In this document: piece by piece, positions 13,689 through 24,989 of the stretch
Numbering within the stretch: position 1 is the stretch's first letter
How the letters are laid out: each line of letters begins with the position of its first letter
Origin: Lytechinus pictus
Taxonomy: Eukaryota; Echinodermata; Echinoidea; Temnopleuroida; Toxopneustidae
Assembly: GCF_037042905.1 (NCBI RefSeq)
Contig: NC_087245.1
Coordinates: 6,153,501 to 6,217,500, forward strand
Length of the DNA: 64,000 bases
Direction: 5' to 3'
The notes under the pieces: model-generated
The model's database searches: none
Seen by the model: the letters and a program-made list of their open reading frames with translations, nothing else
Told to the model about the DNA's origin: nothing
Program-made: the position numbers and the translations under genes

Positions 13689-14915
13689 TCATAGTTTACA
13701 ACACTTCATATTACAAGCCCAACGATCAAAAAGCAGAAAATGTCGAAATTTTCGCCGAAAGTGCACATTAGTGGCGGCATATATGAACGGGTTAATAAAT
13801 GAAATGCACCACACGAGAGAATTTGTGATCTCCCAACTGAGCGTAGACACACAGCTGTCACCACAAATGGCATACATGATGGTGGTTACTTGGATAGGCA
13901 ACCAACAGATCAGGAAACCTCCTACAAGAATGGCAAGGACAACAGCGGCTTTACGATGTCTTGCCAATGTTCTTTCCTTTGTTTCCGAAATGTTGCCTAT
14001 TGCATTGTTACCTGATGTCCGTTCATTTGCCCTTCCTTCGATAGTGTCAGCGACTAGATTAGATGAGGTGGCGATCCGATCTTCCTCGTTTTGATTATTC
14101 AAAACATTTCCAGATTGAACGACATTTCTGTTCTCTGAAAAATGGGTGGATTGTTCCTGATTTCTAGAAATGGATAGAGTCAGTTGGTTTGTAAGGGGGC
14201 TCGGTCCCACAATACCCTTCGATCGCCGTTTGATATTGACATATACGGCTATGTTCATGATTAGCAAGGCTGTAAGCGGGATGAAGAACTCTAGAACATT
14301 CACGAGAACTGTTCCACCAAGGCTGTATGTAAATTCCATTTCACAGTTATAAGCATAATTTACAGAAGACATCCCAGTTACTGGACTCCACGCAAATGCA
14401 AGTACAGTATACCATGTAAAAACAACTATCCAGATGCCAAGTACAATTAGTGTCACCCTTTTATTGGTCTGATACGTCTGATACTGGACCCCCATTGTCA
14501 ATAGACAGTACCGGTCCCAACTAATGAGTACCATGGTCAAAACAGACACCACACTCACCGTATAGTCCGTAATCAACCAAACCTTGCAAAGGACTTCACC
14601 AAATGACCAGTAACCTTTGATGAGCCATGTAAGATTAATTGGCCACATGAAAGCTCCTACGATAAAATCAGTTACGGATAGATTTAAAATGAAGATATTA
14701 GCCACATTAGCACGGATACGATTACTTCGGATATAAGCAGCAATCACCATGGTATTCCCCAATACTGTCACGCATGCTATGATAGAAATAATCAAAGGAA
14801 CTGTTGCCAACCAAACATTTGAGTTAGGTTTTTCATAGCTGTATTCATAAGAATAAGAAGTGCTCTCGGATGAATAATCATTCATATTTCGTGCCATGAT
14901 GGAAGTAATCCCCAA
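13689..14915 (-). CDS. intronless class A GPCR, histamine H3/H4-like aminergic receptor
   Basis: A 408-aa seven-helix receptor in one exon. Landmarks are GN (N54, 1.50), LSVTD (D83, 2.50), C110 and C191 for the extracellular disulfide, D117 (3.32, the amine-binding aspartate), WDRY at 133-136 as the DRY motif, W162 (4.50), CWLP at 337-340 and NPFIY at 375-379. LEFFIP places E209 at position 5.46, a residue typical of histamine H3/H4 receptors, and ISWDRY and VYVNIKRRSK also resemble H3. Loop 3 is about 90 residues, polar and Asn/Ser-rich. The C-terminus is short and Cys-rich (ACNMKCCKL), so palmitoylation is possible. The N-terminus is Tyr/Ser-rich with no signal peptide, as usual for the class. 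It probably couples to Gi, inferred by analogy with H3. The start could be M1, M7 or M11. Other invertebrate amine receptors remain possible, so the ligand is not proven. Confidence 0.88.
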   Translation of the reverse strand: MGITSIMARNMNDYSSESTSYSYEYSYEKPNSNVWLATVPLIISIIACVTVLGNTMVIAAYIRSNRIRANVANIFILNLSVTDFIVGAFMWPINLTWLIKGYWSFGEVLCKVWLITDYTVSVVSVLTMVLISWDRYCLLTMGVQYQTYQTNKRVTLIVLGIWIVVFTWYTVLAFAWSPVTGMSSVNYAYNCEMEFTYSLGGTVLVNVLEFFIPLTALLIMNIAVYVNIKRRSKGIVGPSPLTNQLTLSISRNQEQSTHFSENRNVVQSGNVLNNQNEEDRIATSSNLVADTIEGRANERTSGNNAIGNISETKERTLARHRKAAVVLAILVGGFLICWLPIQVTTIMYAICGDSCVSTLSWEITNSLVWCISFINPFIYAATNVHFRRKFRHFLLFDRWACNMKCCKL

Positions 14916-16640
14916 ACCCAGATGCAGAAGAAAATATATGTCTTATGCAGTTGTTAAAGATATGTCTTCATAAATTATGCTTGTACAAAGTTTCGTTGAC
15001 GACTTGACGTTGGCAGAAGAAAGTCCACACGAAATATTCAGACAGAGTCGTTGACAGTCACAAAGACATGAAGTATGAACGAATACCATTGCTAGGTGAG
15101 AGGAAATGAAATATTAATGATGACCACTTTTACCACCAATTGCCACACCCGCTCTGACAGAACAAGCTGCACAAGTTCAATCGTATATCGCGCACCCAAT
15201 TCCATTCCTTATCACAACAAGGGTGTAGCCGTCTAATACCAATATTGCTAATTGGTACGTGCAGGGTTACATAAACTTAAATAGCCTTGACTGGTACCGA
15301 GATATGATTTGCACATTTCTTGATACCAACAAACATAACAAAAAATCAATAGTGTGGACACAGAGTTAGGTTGCGCCATGGTAAAGGAATACTCATAACT
15401 TGAATTTTAGGGGGAGGGGAAAGCCTTATGTGTCAATTACTGTTCGTTCACCAATGTCGTCGTGTGTATGCGTGTGAGGGAGCTTGTGGGAGTAGGGATG
15501 CGGATAAGCCCGGGGATGAGCCTCCATAGCATTATTGAAAGTCGCTGAAAATAAATACTTTGATGACATGTAATGATAAATGACATATGACAATAAGTCA
15601 ATTAGGTAAATATATTTCAAAGGATGAAAACTTGTTTAGTGACAGATCGTTAACTCATCATAATACTGCGTGCAAGCAGTCATATTTACTTTGATGACAA
15701 GAAAAGCCAGTTAAAACCCAGATTTAGATAAAGGTGAGTGGTATTATTGATCGAAAGTCAGAAGAAATGGATATATCTCATGACAGGACAGCTATATTTG
15801 ATTTGTTGATAATAATTTACATGATGTTAATAGGGAAATTTAGATGGTGTTATTATCAGTATATGCCATGAATCCTTGATTTCCATTGTCGAAAAACAGC
15901 TTCTCATTCGTAATATACTTGTGATATGGGATTAATAGATGATATTCATAGGAGCCATGTATCGATTTTTCAATCCGACATTCAAAATGTTGACTTTATC
16001 TTTCATATCTGGAAGTGTACACTACTGGACCAATTGGTATGAATGCATAGTTTTGTTTTATTTTGCTAGATATCATAGGCTTCGGAGCAGAGGATTATCC
16101 GTTGTTCATGGGGGGTGGGGACATCTAATGTTGTGCCCCCCCCCCCTAAACACAAAATATAATCCTGTGCTCCGCCACCCATGTCAGCAACCCTTAAACG
16201 AATGTTGATATGTGAAACTGTTGGATTTATTACTTCTTCACTGTTGACTAATACATTCTAAATTTAAATTCCTAGTTCCCTCCCACGAGATGTACCACCC
16301 ATTCAAATCAATCAAGTTAAACGAAAACTTAAATTTTAGCCTATTTTCATTGATTAAAGATTATAAACATTGCAATTGATATATCACAGCGTTTTCGTTC
16401 ATTTGTCTAGGATTTTGTCATTATTCATATGCTTTGTCTATTTTGCTATCTGTTATCGTAAAATCGAACAATCATCATGATCATGATTTATGATCTCTTC
16501 TCAACTAGTCCCTTCATTTACTTCTTTATATCACTTTGTTAAATTTTGCGGTGGCTGTCCAGACAAATCCTCAAAGAGTTTTATAAGGCAGCAAAATTTC
16601 TTATCTAAATCATTTAATATTTATTTGAATATTTTATTTA
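14916..16640. other. non-coding stretch upstream of the GPCR
   Basis: I see no gene. It should hold the GPCR promoter. A C-tract near 16137-16147 and generic AT-rich repeats occur. The short reading frames here have no recognisable similarity. Confidence 0.4.
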
Positions 16641-16844
16641 TAGGGCAATTCCATAAAACAATCAACCTTTTTGTACGTCCGACCACCATTTTTCTCAAGT
16701 TTTACTTCACTTCATAAACTGATCAAGTCATGATCATTTGAGAGCTTTACAGACTGTAAAAAGAACAAGAAATCAGAGACAGAAAATTTCATGAAGGTCC
16801 CACATATAGGGGGTCGGACGTACATATTTTATGGAATTGCCCTA
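16641..16844. mobile_element. 204-bp MITE with perfect terminal inverted repeats
   Basis: It begins TAGGGCAATTCCATAAAA and ends with the exact complement, TTTTATGGAATTGCCCTA. Inner arms also pair (GTACGTCCGACC and GGTCGGACGTAC). The TA at both edges fits a Tc1/mariner-type TA target, but the TA could equally be part of the repeat. No coding capacity. Confidence 0.7.
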
Positions 16845-19110
16845 TATTTGATTTTACTAATTTCATATGGAGTCAAAATAAGCAAAGTCGAATTGAACGG
16901 GAATTAATTATACCCAGATGAGATGCAGAAGGCGACCTTTCGAAATGTGTTTAATCGTTTAGTTAAAATTAGAACATATTTCTATGATCCCGACTCCCGA
17001 GAAATTTGATTAAAGTAGTCTCATTTTAATTGGAATGTTTGATGTATATATTATTTACTTATTCGAATAAGAATATTTGAGGATGTGGATGTCGGTTATG
17101 TGTGGATGAGGATGTTTGTGGAACGTGGGTGGGTGTGTATATTTGTGTGAGAAAGGCAGCGTGTGGGAGTGTCTGTATGTGCAAATTCAAATTAAAAAAA
17201 ACGTGAATTCTACCGGTATATGATTTCTGTCAAACATGCATTTTTTATTCTAGAGCTCAAGCAAGATACCTTCACTTATTGTTGAGATGGAAATAACGCG
17301 AAAAATACATTAAATTTTGATTAAATTGTAATTTAAGGGTGCATTCTTTATTTACCCTCTCGTTTCATTTAGATGAAGTTTATTGCGGGAGTTGAAAAGG
17401 AAAGGGGGAAGAAAAGCAATGTCAAGGTATTATTCTTATTGTGGGGCTCAGGCAGGGCGGCAGGAAGGAGCGTATACGTCAGGAATGTTATACATTATAT
17501 TACTTTTATTTTAGTGATTAGTTTTACTTCATTCGGGGTGGCGTTTTCAGCTATATTTGATATTGAAAAATGTGCGTGTGTGTTTGAGAGAGGGAGGGAA
17601 AGATGGATGGTGTGCTTGAGTGGGTTGGTATTTGTGAGAACATCTTGTGATCAAATATGTGTTTCGTTACTAGTAAATGTTTATGTATATTATTTGAAAC
17701 ATCATTTTCATTTTCTTTTCGTTCTCTATACATGTATAATTAAAGATGAATACATATCGAAGGTTAGGATGGAAATGCAAATATTGCAAAAATTACATAA
17801 AACAATTTTGTTGTGTTAGTATGTTATCAGAGCAGCTACATAGGAAAAAACATGGATCAAAATGTAAAGAGCATGGGGATGAAGGTTGCTTAATATTCGG
17901 AATTTAAACAAATCAGGGCAAACATTGTAGCTTACCTGAATTTCAAATTGGAGCAAATCTCTAGAGAGATGTCTCCCTAACTTTAAAAAAATGATATGTC
18001 AATAAAACATTTGAAAGGTTGGAGGAGTGACATTTTCGAAATGTTGCATTTACCACTTTAAATAGTTCGATCATATTAGATTTCAGCTTTACATAAGGTT
18101 TGATATGACATTAGGAAAAGGTTTCCTCTCCAACCTTTCAAATGTTGATTTAACATTTCATTTTTAGAGAGTTCCAGAGCTTTGTAATTGACAGCATCAA
18201 ACCTCTATGTTCGCTTTACCAAACAAAGATACAAAACTGAATACTCTCTGGTAAAAGAGCTGTCAATATATACATTCAATTTCGTTTTGTTGTTCCATTG
18301 TAGACATCCGATTACAAGACCTTGATCTACATATGTGCAATATGGCTTTATATAATAGTTTGATCAAAATATTAGGCGAATAGGCCCATCGTATGCATTC
18401 ATCTTTCATAACGACAACTGATAAATAGTTGTCAGTACGATTTATAGAACTGATTCGAAAAATAACCGTATATGAACAACCAAGTCGGTTTTTTATTATG
18501 ACATTTGAAAAGCATTTTGAGGAAGTAGAGCTCCATTCTAAAATAATCTAAAACCAATGAAGACATACCAATTTCTGATGGTTTCATAAATTTCTTTTCC
18601 TCCTCAAATTGTGTTCAATTGCATTTGTGGAGAACGAAAATAAGACAACTGTGATAAGATTGCTGACGACGTGATCAAAAGCACTAAGTGGCTAAAATGA
18701 TTTTATCAGTTTATTTGGAGTAGGGTGGATCTGCAATTTTTCCAAAATGGTTTTGTCTAAAGAAACATAGAAATAGCTATCATTGACTGAAATGACAAGT
18801 TAAAATGATAAAAAGATTAAAATAATAAGTGGTCAAAAAAGAACTTGATAATAAAAGTAGACCAAATTCGATTGAGTGGTTACAAATAAAAACTTTACAT
18901 GTAAGTGGAGCAAAATTGATCGTGGTCGGTGAGTTTATTATTCAGTGGATCTGAACTGAGCAATTACGTATCATGATTGATGCAATTTGATACCAAATTC
19001 ATATATGCATTACTCGCAATGGAGTGGTAAACCGCAAACTCGATTTCATTATCTTGGCTACGCAGCTCCCCCCCCCCCCCCCACACACACACACACATAC
19101 ACACACCAAC
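16845..19110. other. non-coding repeat-rich stretch
   Basis: No gene is recognised. A hairpin element sits at about 18000-18155. Its arms read ACATTTGAAAGGTTGGAG near 18008 and the complement near 18133-18150. A GT-rich stretch lies at 17095-17190, and a C-tract followed by an (AC)n run at 19069-19105. The 148-codon frame starting at 17373 has the look of chance sequence (see rejected items). Confidence 0.4.
18000..18160. repeat. short fold-back repeat
   Basis: Inverted arms ACATTTGAAAGGTTGGAG (near 18008) and CTCCAACCTTTCAAATGT (near 18133) enclose about 110 bp. The flanking text also mirrors (CAATAAAAC / TTGATTTAAC). It is a MITE-like hairpin with unclear ends. Confidence 0.5.
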
Positions 19111-20560
19111 CGCGTAGCCAGGATTTCATTTTGGAGGGGGCGGTAAATGCACGCGAAGCGTGCCAACACTTACAGAGCGCGCGAAGCGTGCTCCATAGGG
19201 GGTGGGTGCAGGGAGGGGGAGTTTCCCCCTCCCTTGCGAAGCGCGAAGCTTTTGGTGTTTCATATATTAAAATGAAAAGGAGCCGTCTCTCTTGACTATA
19301 GTTCCTATATCAGCTCCAATTCAGTTGACTATATTGTGATTTTGAACCTTGTTTTCAAAAGTGATTGTGAACGCACAAAAAGGAATACAATGGAGGAAAT
19401 TAAAATCATAACCCCGCGCGAAGCGCGGAAGCTAAAGCGTTTTATCAATTTTTTTGCCATGAAAAGGGTCCCGAGAAAAGGGTATTCTCAAAGATATATT
19501 GAATACTTCCCTTGGAAAGATCATATTTGAATACAAACAATTTAGCGACAGTGCATACATCTTTAACTCGCAAAACAGAGAAGAAGAAGTGTATATGCCG
19601 GGAGGAAGAAATTCCTCCCCGCGCAGAGCAATAAAACTCTGAAATTTCAAAGGGCGGACGTTTCATCAAATGCAGATATCTCTAATACCCCATCGGCTCT
19701 AATTCAATTGATTTCCTAAGATTATTGAACTTCATTACAAGGAAAATAGTGCGCAAAAAGTTGAAACTTCAGTGATTTATTGAAATTATAGAAAAAAAAA
19801 GGATGCCTAATTTCTTTGACTTATCCTGAAGCGCTTCATTTTGAATTATGAAGAAACCTAAGTGTCATTCAAAATTTCAAACTGAGGGCGAAAAACAGGA
19901 CAGGAGATGAATGTGCAGGGAAATAACATGAAGATTAATAGAATTTGAAAAAAAATATTGTACTTTTTTATTCAATACGACACGAATTTTATACATTACT
20001 GTTTTTAAATCAGGAACCTGTTTGCCCCAAATTATGGTTGTTTAGTAATGAGCTGAAAAGCGGGAGAAGTTGACTTTATGGAGGTGACGGCAGAAATTGA
20101 TATAAAGATTTTACCCGCCCGGAGCCGACCCGACCAGAAGTTGCGCGATCCAAAAAAGAAAAGACAACTTCATTATACTTCGGCCTAACCTTACTCTAAT
20201 TCCATGCCCTAATGTATACATTTGAACTTTAACTGGCAAGAAAAACATATAGCTGAGGTGGAAAGCAGGGTTAGAGAAAGGGTGGGGGAAACAATGGAGA
20301 ACTTCAATACTGTCATTTAACCGCGCGCAGCGCGGAAGCAAAATTCATATATAAATTATGAGCAAGAGTGAAGGAGTTTTTCTTTTGAGAAAAAAAATAA
20401 AGAATAAAAAGAAAAAAAACCCGACAAAGCTACCTTTCTTCCCTTTCCTCCCTTCCCTTTCCTTTTTTTCCTCTCTTTTTTCCCTTCTTTTTTTTCTTTT
20501 TGGGGACGTTTTGGGGGGGGGGGCGACCGCCCCCACCGCCCCCCCCCCCCTGGCTACGCG
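19111..20560. mobile_element. 1.45-kb repeat bounded by GCGTAGCCAGG inverted ends
   Basis: The left end is CGCGTAGCCAGG and the right end is CCTGGCTACGCG, exact complements. Inside, GC-rich words built on GCGAAGCGCG recur (19151-19250, 19414-19430, 20322-20336), alongside C and G homopolymers. A second fragment of the same end (TTGGCTACGCAGC) lies just left, at 19054-19066. No transposase is visible. It looks like a non-autonomous element or a composite of fragments of one family. Confidence 0.5.
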
Positions 20561-21832
20561 CCTGAGTCACACACTCATTGAACATTCAACATTCACCCCG
20601 AATACAGATATCAGCAGTGGCACAAGCCTCCCTCTCTCTCCCCGTCTACTTTCTCACATTTCTCTCTCACTCCCCCTGGTTGTGTATAGATGGGTAATCC
20701 CTTCCCCTTTATATAGGCCTACCTCTTTTTTCCCCTTATATCTGCTTCAGCAATTTTTGCCTTTTTCATGTTTGTCATACTCGCAATAAGAAATTAAAGG
20801 AGAATGAAACCCTCGGAACAAGTTAGGTTGTATTAAACAGAAAATCGGAGGATAAGATCAATGAGAACAATTGGACAAACAATAAGAAAGTTATGCGCAT
20901 TTGAATGTCGAAAACGGTAACGCTATGGAGATCCTCCAATTGGCAACGCGACCAAGATTTGTGATGTCACAGGTCAACTCTCCCTTTTGTACATTGAAAA
21001 TATACCCCAAAACATATATTATTGCTCATTCTAATGATATTAAAAAACTCTTTTCCATGATGTATCTTATATGTTATATTCATCCCATTAAAATATATAT
21101 CTGATCTATAGATAGACTTAATTGACAAAAATGACAACTTAGGTGAAACATGTACAGTATAACAGTAATTGGGGAGTTGTAAAAGTTTGACATAAAGCCT
21201 ACTGAACTCCCTACTTTTTGATGCAGCTGGATTACCCGTTACAGGTAAGAAAAGTGTGCACCCCCTTCCATCCATTTATCTGGAGAGCACTGCATACTAG
21301 GTCAATAGTTCTAGATTGATTTAAGGAACGGAAGACTAGTTAACTCCCGCTTCCTCATGCACATGCACTCAGCCTTAGCCCTATGCTGTGACATCCGGGA
21401 GCTAGTCTAAATGCTTATAGGGTGACGTGCCAGTTCATTTTCACTAACTTACATCATTACAGTGCATTAAGTAACGAAGTAACTCCTTTTATTCTCTGTT
21501 GGAATTTCTCTATGCCATAGGAATACGAGAAAGGGGTAAGTCCTTTGCAACAAAAGACTCTAACGTTTGAAAGAATGTTGGTTTCACAGATTTCATTTAA
21601 TACCCGGTGAATTCGGACCTAAAACAATCGAATGATGTTTTTTTATTATCCGCAATTCATTCACAAAATACAGTAGCAGGTAGGCCCGATGAACGGGATA
21701 ATTTGTAGGTATGTCCCGTCGAATACTGTCACCAGCGGAAATCACTTTCTAAAACTCAGCAACTCACCAAAGATCGAACCTCATGGTGATGATGCTGCAA
21801 ACTAAAAAGTTTAATAGTTGATTTCAACCAAC

Positions 21833-21838
<6 letters not shown>
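20561..21838. other. non-coding repeat-rich stretch
   Basis: No gene is recognised. A segment starting with TTAAAGGAGAATGAAACC at about 20795 looks like one end of a TTAA-type repeat without a matching second end in view. C/T-rich low-complexity sequence precedes it. Confidence 0.35.

Positions 21839-21868
<30 letters not shown>
21839..21868. repeat. (TA)n microsatellite
   Basis: Dinucleotide run immediately before the first 412-bp unit. Confidence 0.9.
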
Positions 21869-21870
<2 letters not shown>

Positions 21871-22170
21871 CTCTGGGGAACCTTGATTTAAGCTACGCCT
21901 ACCATTGTTCTCTTCATCCATTTCTTTCACACAATATTTAAATATAAAAGAGTTGCCAAAGCTGTAGTACATGTATAACTTCACACATTTGTATACTTTC
22001 TCCCATACGTGTACTGTATCAAAGCAATAGCTTTGATCCAGCTGAGGCATGGCGGCTTGTCATTGTTCAAAACCCACCTTCACCCGACAAAGGAAATTAT
22101 AATTGGTATGGTGTCGAAAATCTGTCTATCTGACGGTCAATTGGATCGGGGTCGCCCTAGCCACTAACCC

Positions 22171-22242
22171 GTCTCTGTGGTCTAGTGGTTAAGGCACCGG
22201 CGTTCAAAGCTGGGGGCCCGGGTTCGATTCCCGGCAGAGACA
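22171..22242 (+). tRNA. tRNA-like gene with anticodon UCA, copy 1
   Basis: A full 72-nt cloverleaf can be drawn. It has a 7-bp acceptor stem (GTCTCTG/CAGAGAC), D stem GTCT/AGGC, anticodon stem CCGGC/GCTGG with loop GTTCAAA, a 4-nt variable loop, T stem CCGGG/CCCGG with loop TTCGATT, and discriminator A. The A box (TGGTCTAGTGG) and B box (GGTTCGATTCC) match the Pol III consensus. A T6 terminator follows directly at 22243-22248. The backbone resembles tRNA-Glu, but the predicted anticodon is UCA, which would read UGA. The short variable loop rules out a canonical tRNA-Sec. It may be an active suppressor-like tRNA, an anticodon-shifted pseudogene or a repeat head. Confidence 0.6.
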
Positions 22243-22582
22243 TTTTTTCGGCATCACCAATTTTTCCAAAAAGGGTAGATAGCTCTGGGGAACCTTGATT
22301 TAAGCTACGCCTACCATTGTTCTCTTCATCCATTTCTTTCACACAATATTTAAATATAAAAGAGTTGCCAAAGCTGTAGTACATGTATAACTTCACACAT
22401 TTGTATACTTTCTCCCATACGTGTACTGTATCAAAGCAATAGCTTTGATCCAGCTGAGGCATGGCGGCTTGTCATTGTTCAAAACCCACCTTCACCCGAC
22501 AAAGGAAATTATAATTGGTATGGTGTCGAAAATCTGTCTATCTGACGGTCAATTGGATCGGGGTCGCCCTAGCCACTAACCC

Positions 22583-22654
22583 GTCTCTGTGGTCTAGTGG
22601 TTAAGGCACCGGCGTTCAAAGCTGGGGGCCCGGGTTCGATTCCCGGCAGATACA
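22583..22654 (+). tRNA. tRNA-like gene with anticodon UCA, copy 2
   Basis: The same cloverleaf as the copy 412 bp upstream, with the same boxes, anticodon loop and T6 terminator. One base change in the 3' acceptor strand (CAGATAC instead of CAGAGAC) gives a mismatch, so this copy is more likely to be decaying. Confidence 0.5.
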
Positions 22655-22754
22655 TTTTTTCGGCATCACCAATTTTTCCAAAAAGGGTAGATAGCTCTGG
22701 GGAACCTTGATTTAAGCTACGCCTACCATTGTTCTCTTCATCCATTTCTTTCAC

Positions 22755-22757
<3 letters not shown>

Positions 22758-22826
<69 letters not shown>
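22758..22826. repeat. long (TA)n microsatellite
   Basis: About 34 uninterrupted TA units that truncate the third 412-bp unit. Confidence 0.95.
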
Positions 22827-22827
<1 letters not shown>

Positions 22828-23029
22828 GATCATAGTTTCACCAAACCTCCGATCGAAGACCGTATATATTTGATTTATATCCGTCATCGGAATTAAATAC
22901 ATCAGATAGTAATGTAGAATGAATAGCAATCTTGAAGAGACGACTAATTAATACTTTTATTAGCTTTCATGTGGCCCCTGCATGGCTATCACATACGCGC
23001 TTTGTACGTGCGCATGAGTTTGGGTTAAG

Positions 23030-23076
23030 CCCCGCCCACCCGTAAATAGTATTTGAAATATTTACGTCTGACGTCA
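23030..23076 (+). promoter_or_regulatory. candidate promoter elements of NWD1-like copy A (GC box, CRE)
   Basis: CCCCGCCC at 23030-23037 matches a GC box. TGACGTCA at 23069-23076 is a full palindromic CRE/ATF site, about 190 bp before the copy A start codon. Between them lies the inverted repeat CGTAAATA...TATTTACG. The motifs are seen directly; their use as a promoter is inference, and no transcription start can be placed. Confidence 0.3.
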
Positions 23077-23263
23077 CGGCTCGGGGTACTATTCACTGTT
23101 GTGATGTCAGATGTCGGGATTCATGGCATTTTTGCCAATTTCGTGACATTGGTTGGAACTATCTTTGGTCACATGACGGGGTTTAGACCAATCATCTGTC
23201 TAGATTATTATTATGACGGATATGATCATGTATATTTGTAACAGGGTACCATCAGGTACAGAC

Positions 23264-23701
23264 ATGGCGGACGAGCCTACAATGTCAGCTAGATCAGCGT
23301 TCTTCCAGTCTCTGGTGAACGGTGAGACTGAAAACCTACCCGATCAAGAATCGAACACCGTGAGGATCTTCCTGAGTTCTACTTTTACAGGTACTGCAAT
23401 ATAAATCAAAAGACTTGACATATCTATGTCTTATATCATATTTCTTTAAAAAGAATAACACTTTTAGTGTCTTAACACCTCACCAAATGTTATATTGAGT
23501 CAGAGTAATTAAGGTCAGATGTTTTTTGTGTGTAAATCATGGACCTACTAGTAGGTAAAATTTACAGTGAACCAATTTCCGGGTATTCAAAGTCCAAGTT
23601 GTGCAATAACCCCTCTATACCTTCATTGTGCTCCCATGTACAATGACACATTCCTTTGAATTCCTTTGATAATACAATAACCCACTCCCTTCTCTCTCTC
23701 T

Positions 23702-23742
<41 letters not shown>

Positions 23743-24936
23743 TGTGTGTGTGTGTGGGTGTGTGCGTGCGTGTTTGTAAGCATTCCCCTCTTGGTGCTAT
23801 ATATGATTACTCTCTTTTTTTAATAACTCCAATTCAATAGGCCTGATTGTAGCTCAGTTTTCGGTCTCATTTCTTTTCAGGCTTTTACTATAATTCCGAT
23901 CATCATTTCCGAATAATTATTCATTTCAAATATTATGTTAAACATGGATAAAGTCTGGGTCAAAATTCAAGTAAAGGTCAAGTAAAAGAGATTATTATTT
24001 TACTGGTATATCGTCATACACATGTCGCTGAAAGAACTCTAAAGCTTGAAAGATCACTCGTGATAGACCCAACAGGTACACTATCCCATGCATGTCTTTA
24101 TTGATAGACCTATAATTAAAAGCTTTTGTGACAACAGGCAAAGAGTACTTAGGGGCTCTATATAGACTCACACAACTCATCGATTGCGGAAATAGATATA
24201 AAGCTATTTAAAAAAAACCCTGGTTCCATGACATTTGCTCCGGCAACAATTGTTCCGATGTGAAATCTCCACGTTAAGCATGTTAAGCCAAACATAAAAC
24301 CTAACCTCCGAAAATAAATAAACCCTAATCCTAAATCTTTACTTAATTCTGAACTAAAAAGTATATTACACTCCTAACTCTTACCCTATTCCCTTTAAGA
24401 TATCAAGACCGGAGCAAATGGTATCTCTATAATCAAGAGGAAAATCCTCTCCCTGAACCACAGCTAAAAATTTACTTGATTTAGAACCGTTACACATTTT
24501 CTGTATAGTATTCACTGTAAGTTTTTACATCATCATTATTGCACTAAAATTACAGGAATGTACCAGAGTAGAGAAAGATGTTTTTAAATGAAGAGATGTT
24601 GCAATCAGCATGCAAAACTGGAGAAGATAGTTAGACAAGCAAGAAAAAAGGAGGTGTCACTACTAAATAAAGGTTATTTGGGTCCCCAGAAATTCGACAA
24701 GCAATTAAAACAAATGAAAAAGGAGGGTTCACCACAAAATGTAAGTAAAAAATGGTTTCACTAAAGAAATATAGGTCTTTCTGGTTACATTTCTCCATTT
24801 TGCAACGCTTACCAGAACTCCAGAGGGTGCTGCCTATGAAAAATGTCACGTAGCTTGCCAGGGCCATGTTCATCGATAGAAAGATAAATAGACAGACATA
24901 TTTGTATATATACAGATGGAAAGATAGATAGTTAGT

Positions 24937-24989
<53 letters not shown>

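Larger units (their letters stand above)
21869..22757. repeat. 412-bp tandem duplication, two full units and a truncated third
   Basis: The word AGCTCTGGGGAACC starts at 21869, 22281 and 22693, spaced exactly 412 bp apart, and the units are almost identical. Each full unit contains one tRNA-like gene. The third unit breaks off where TTTCACACAATA runs into a long (TA)n tract, and the first unit is preceded by another (TA)n tract. Microsatellites therefore bound the array on both sides. The near-identity shows recent duplication or an assembly artefact. Confidence 0.9.

Noticed and set aside
13771..14352. Plus-strand frames opposite the GPCR
   Set aside because: Shadows of the conserved GPCR frame on the other strand.
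17373..17819. 148-codon reading frame on the + strand
   Set aside because: Low-complexity, hydrophobic and basic mix with no recognisable motif. Surrounded by repeats, with no splice or promoter context. Likely a chance frame.
20345..20789. Overlapping frames on both strands (Lys/Phe/Ser-rich, 143 and 63 aa)
   Set aside because: They are translations of A/T and C/T homopolymer tracts inside a repeat.
22157..22754. Minus-strand frames ending in LPGIEPGPPALNAGALTTRP
   Set aside because: This peptide is the antisense translation of the tRNA-like sequence and recurs with each 412-bp unit. It is not a gene.
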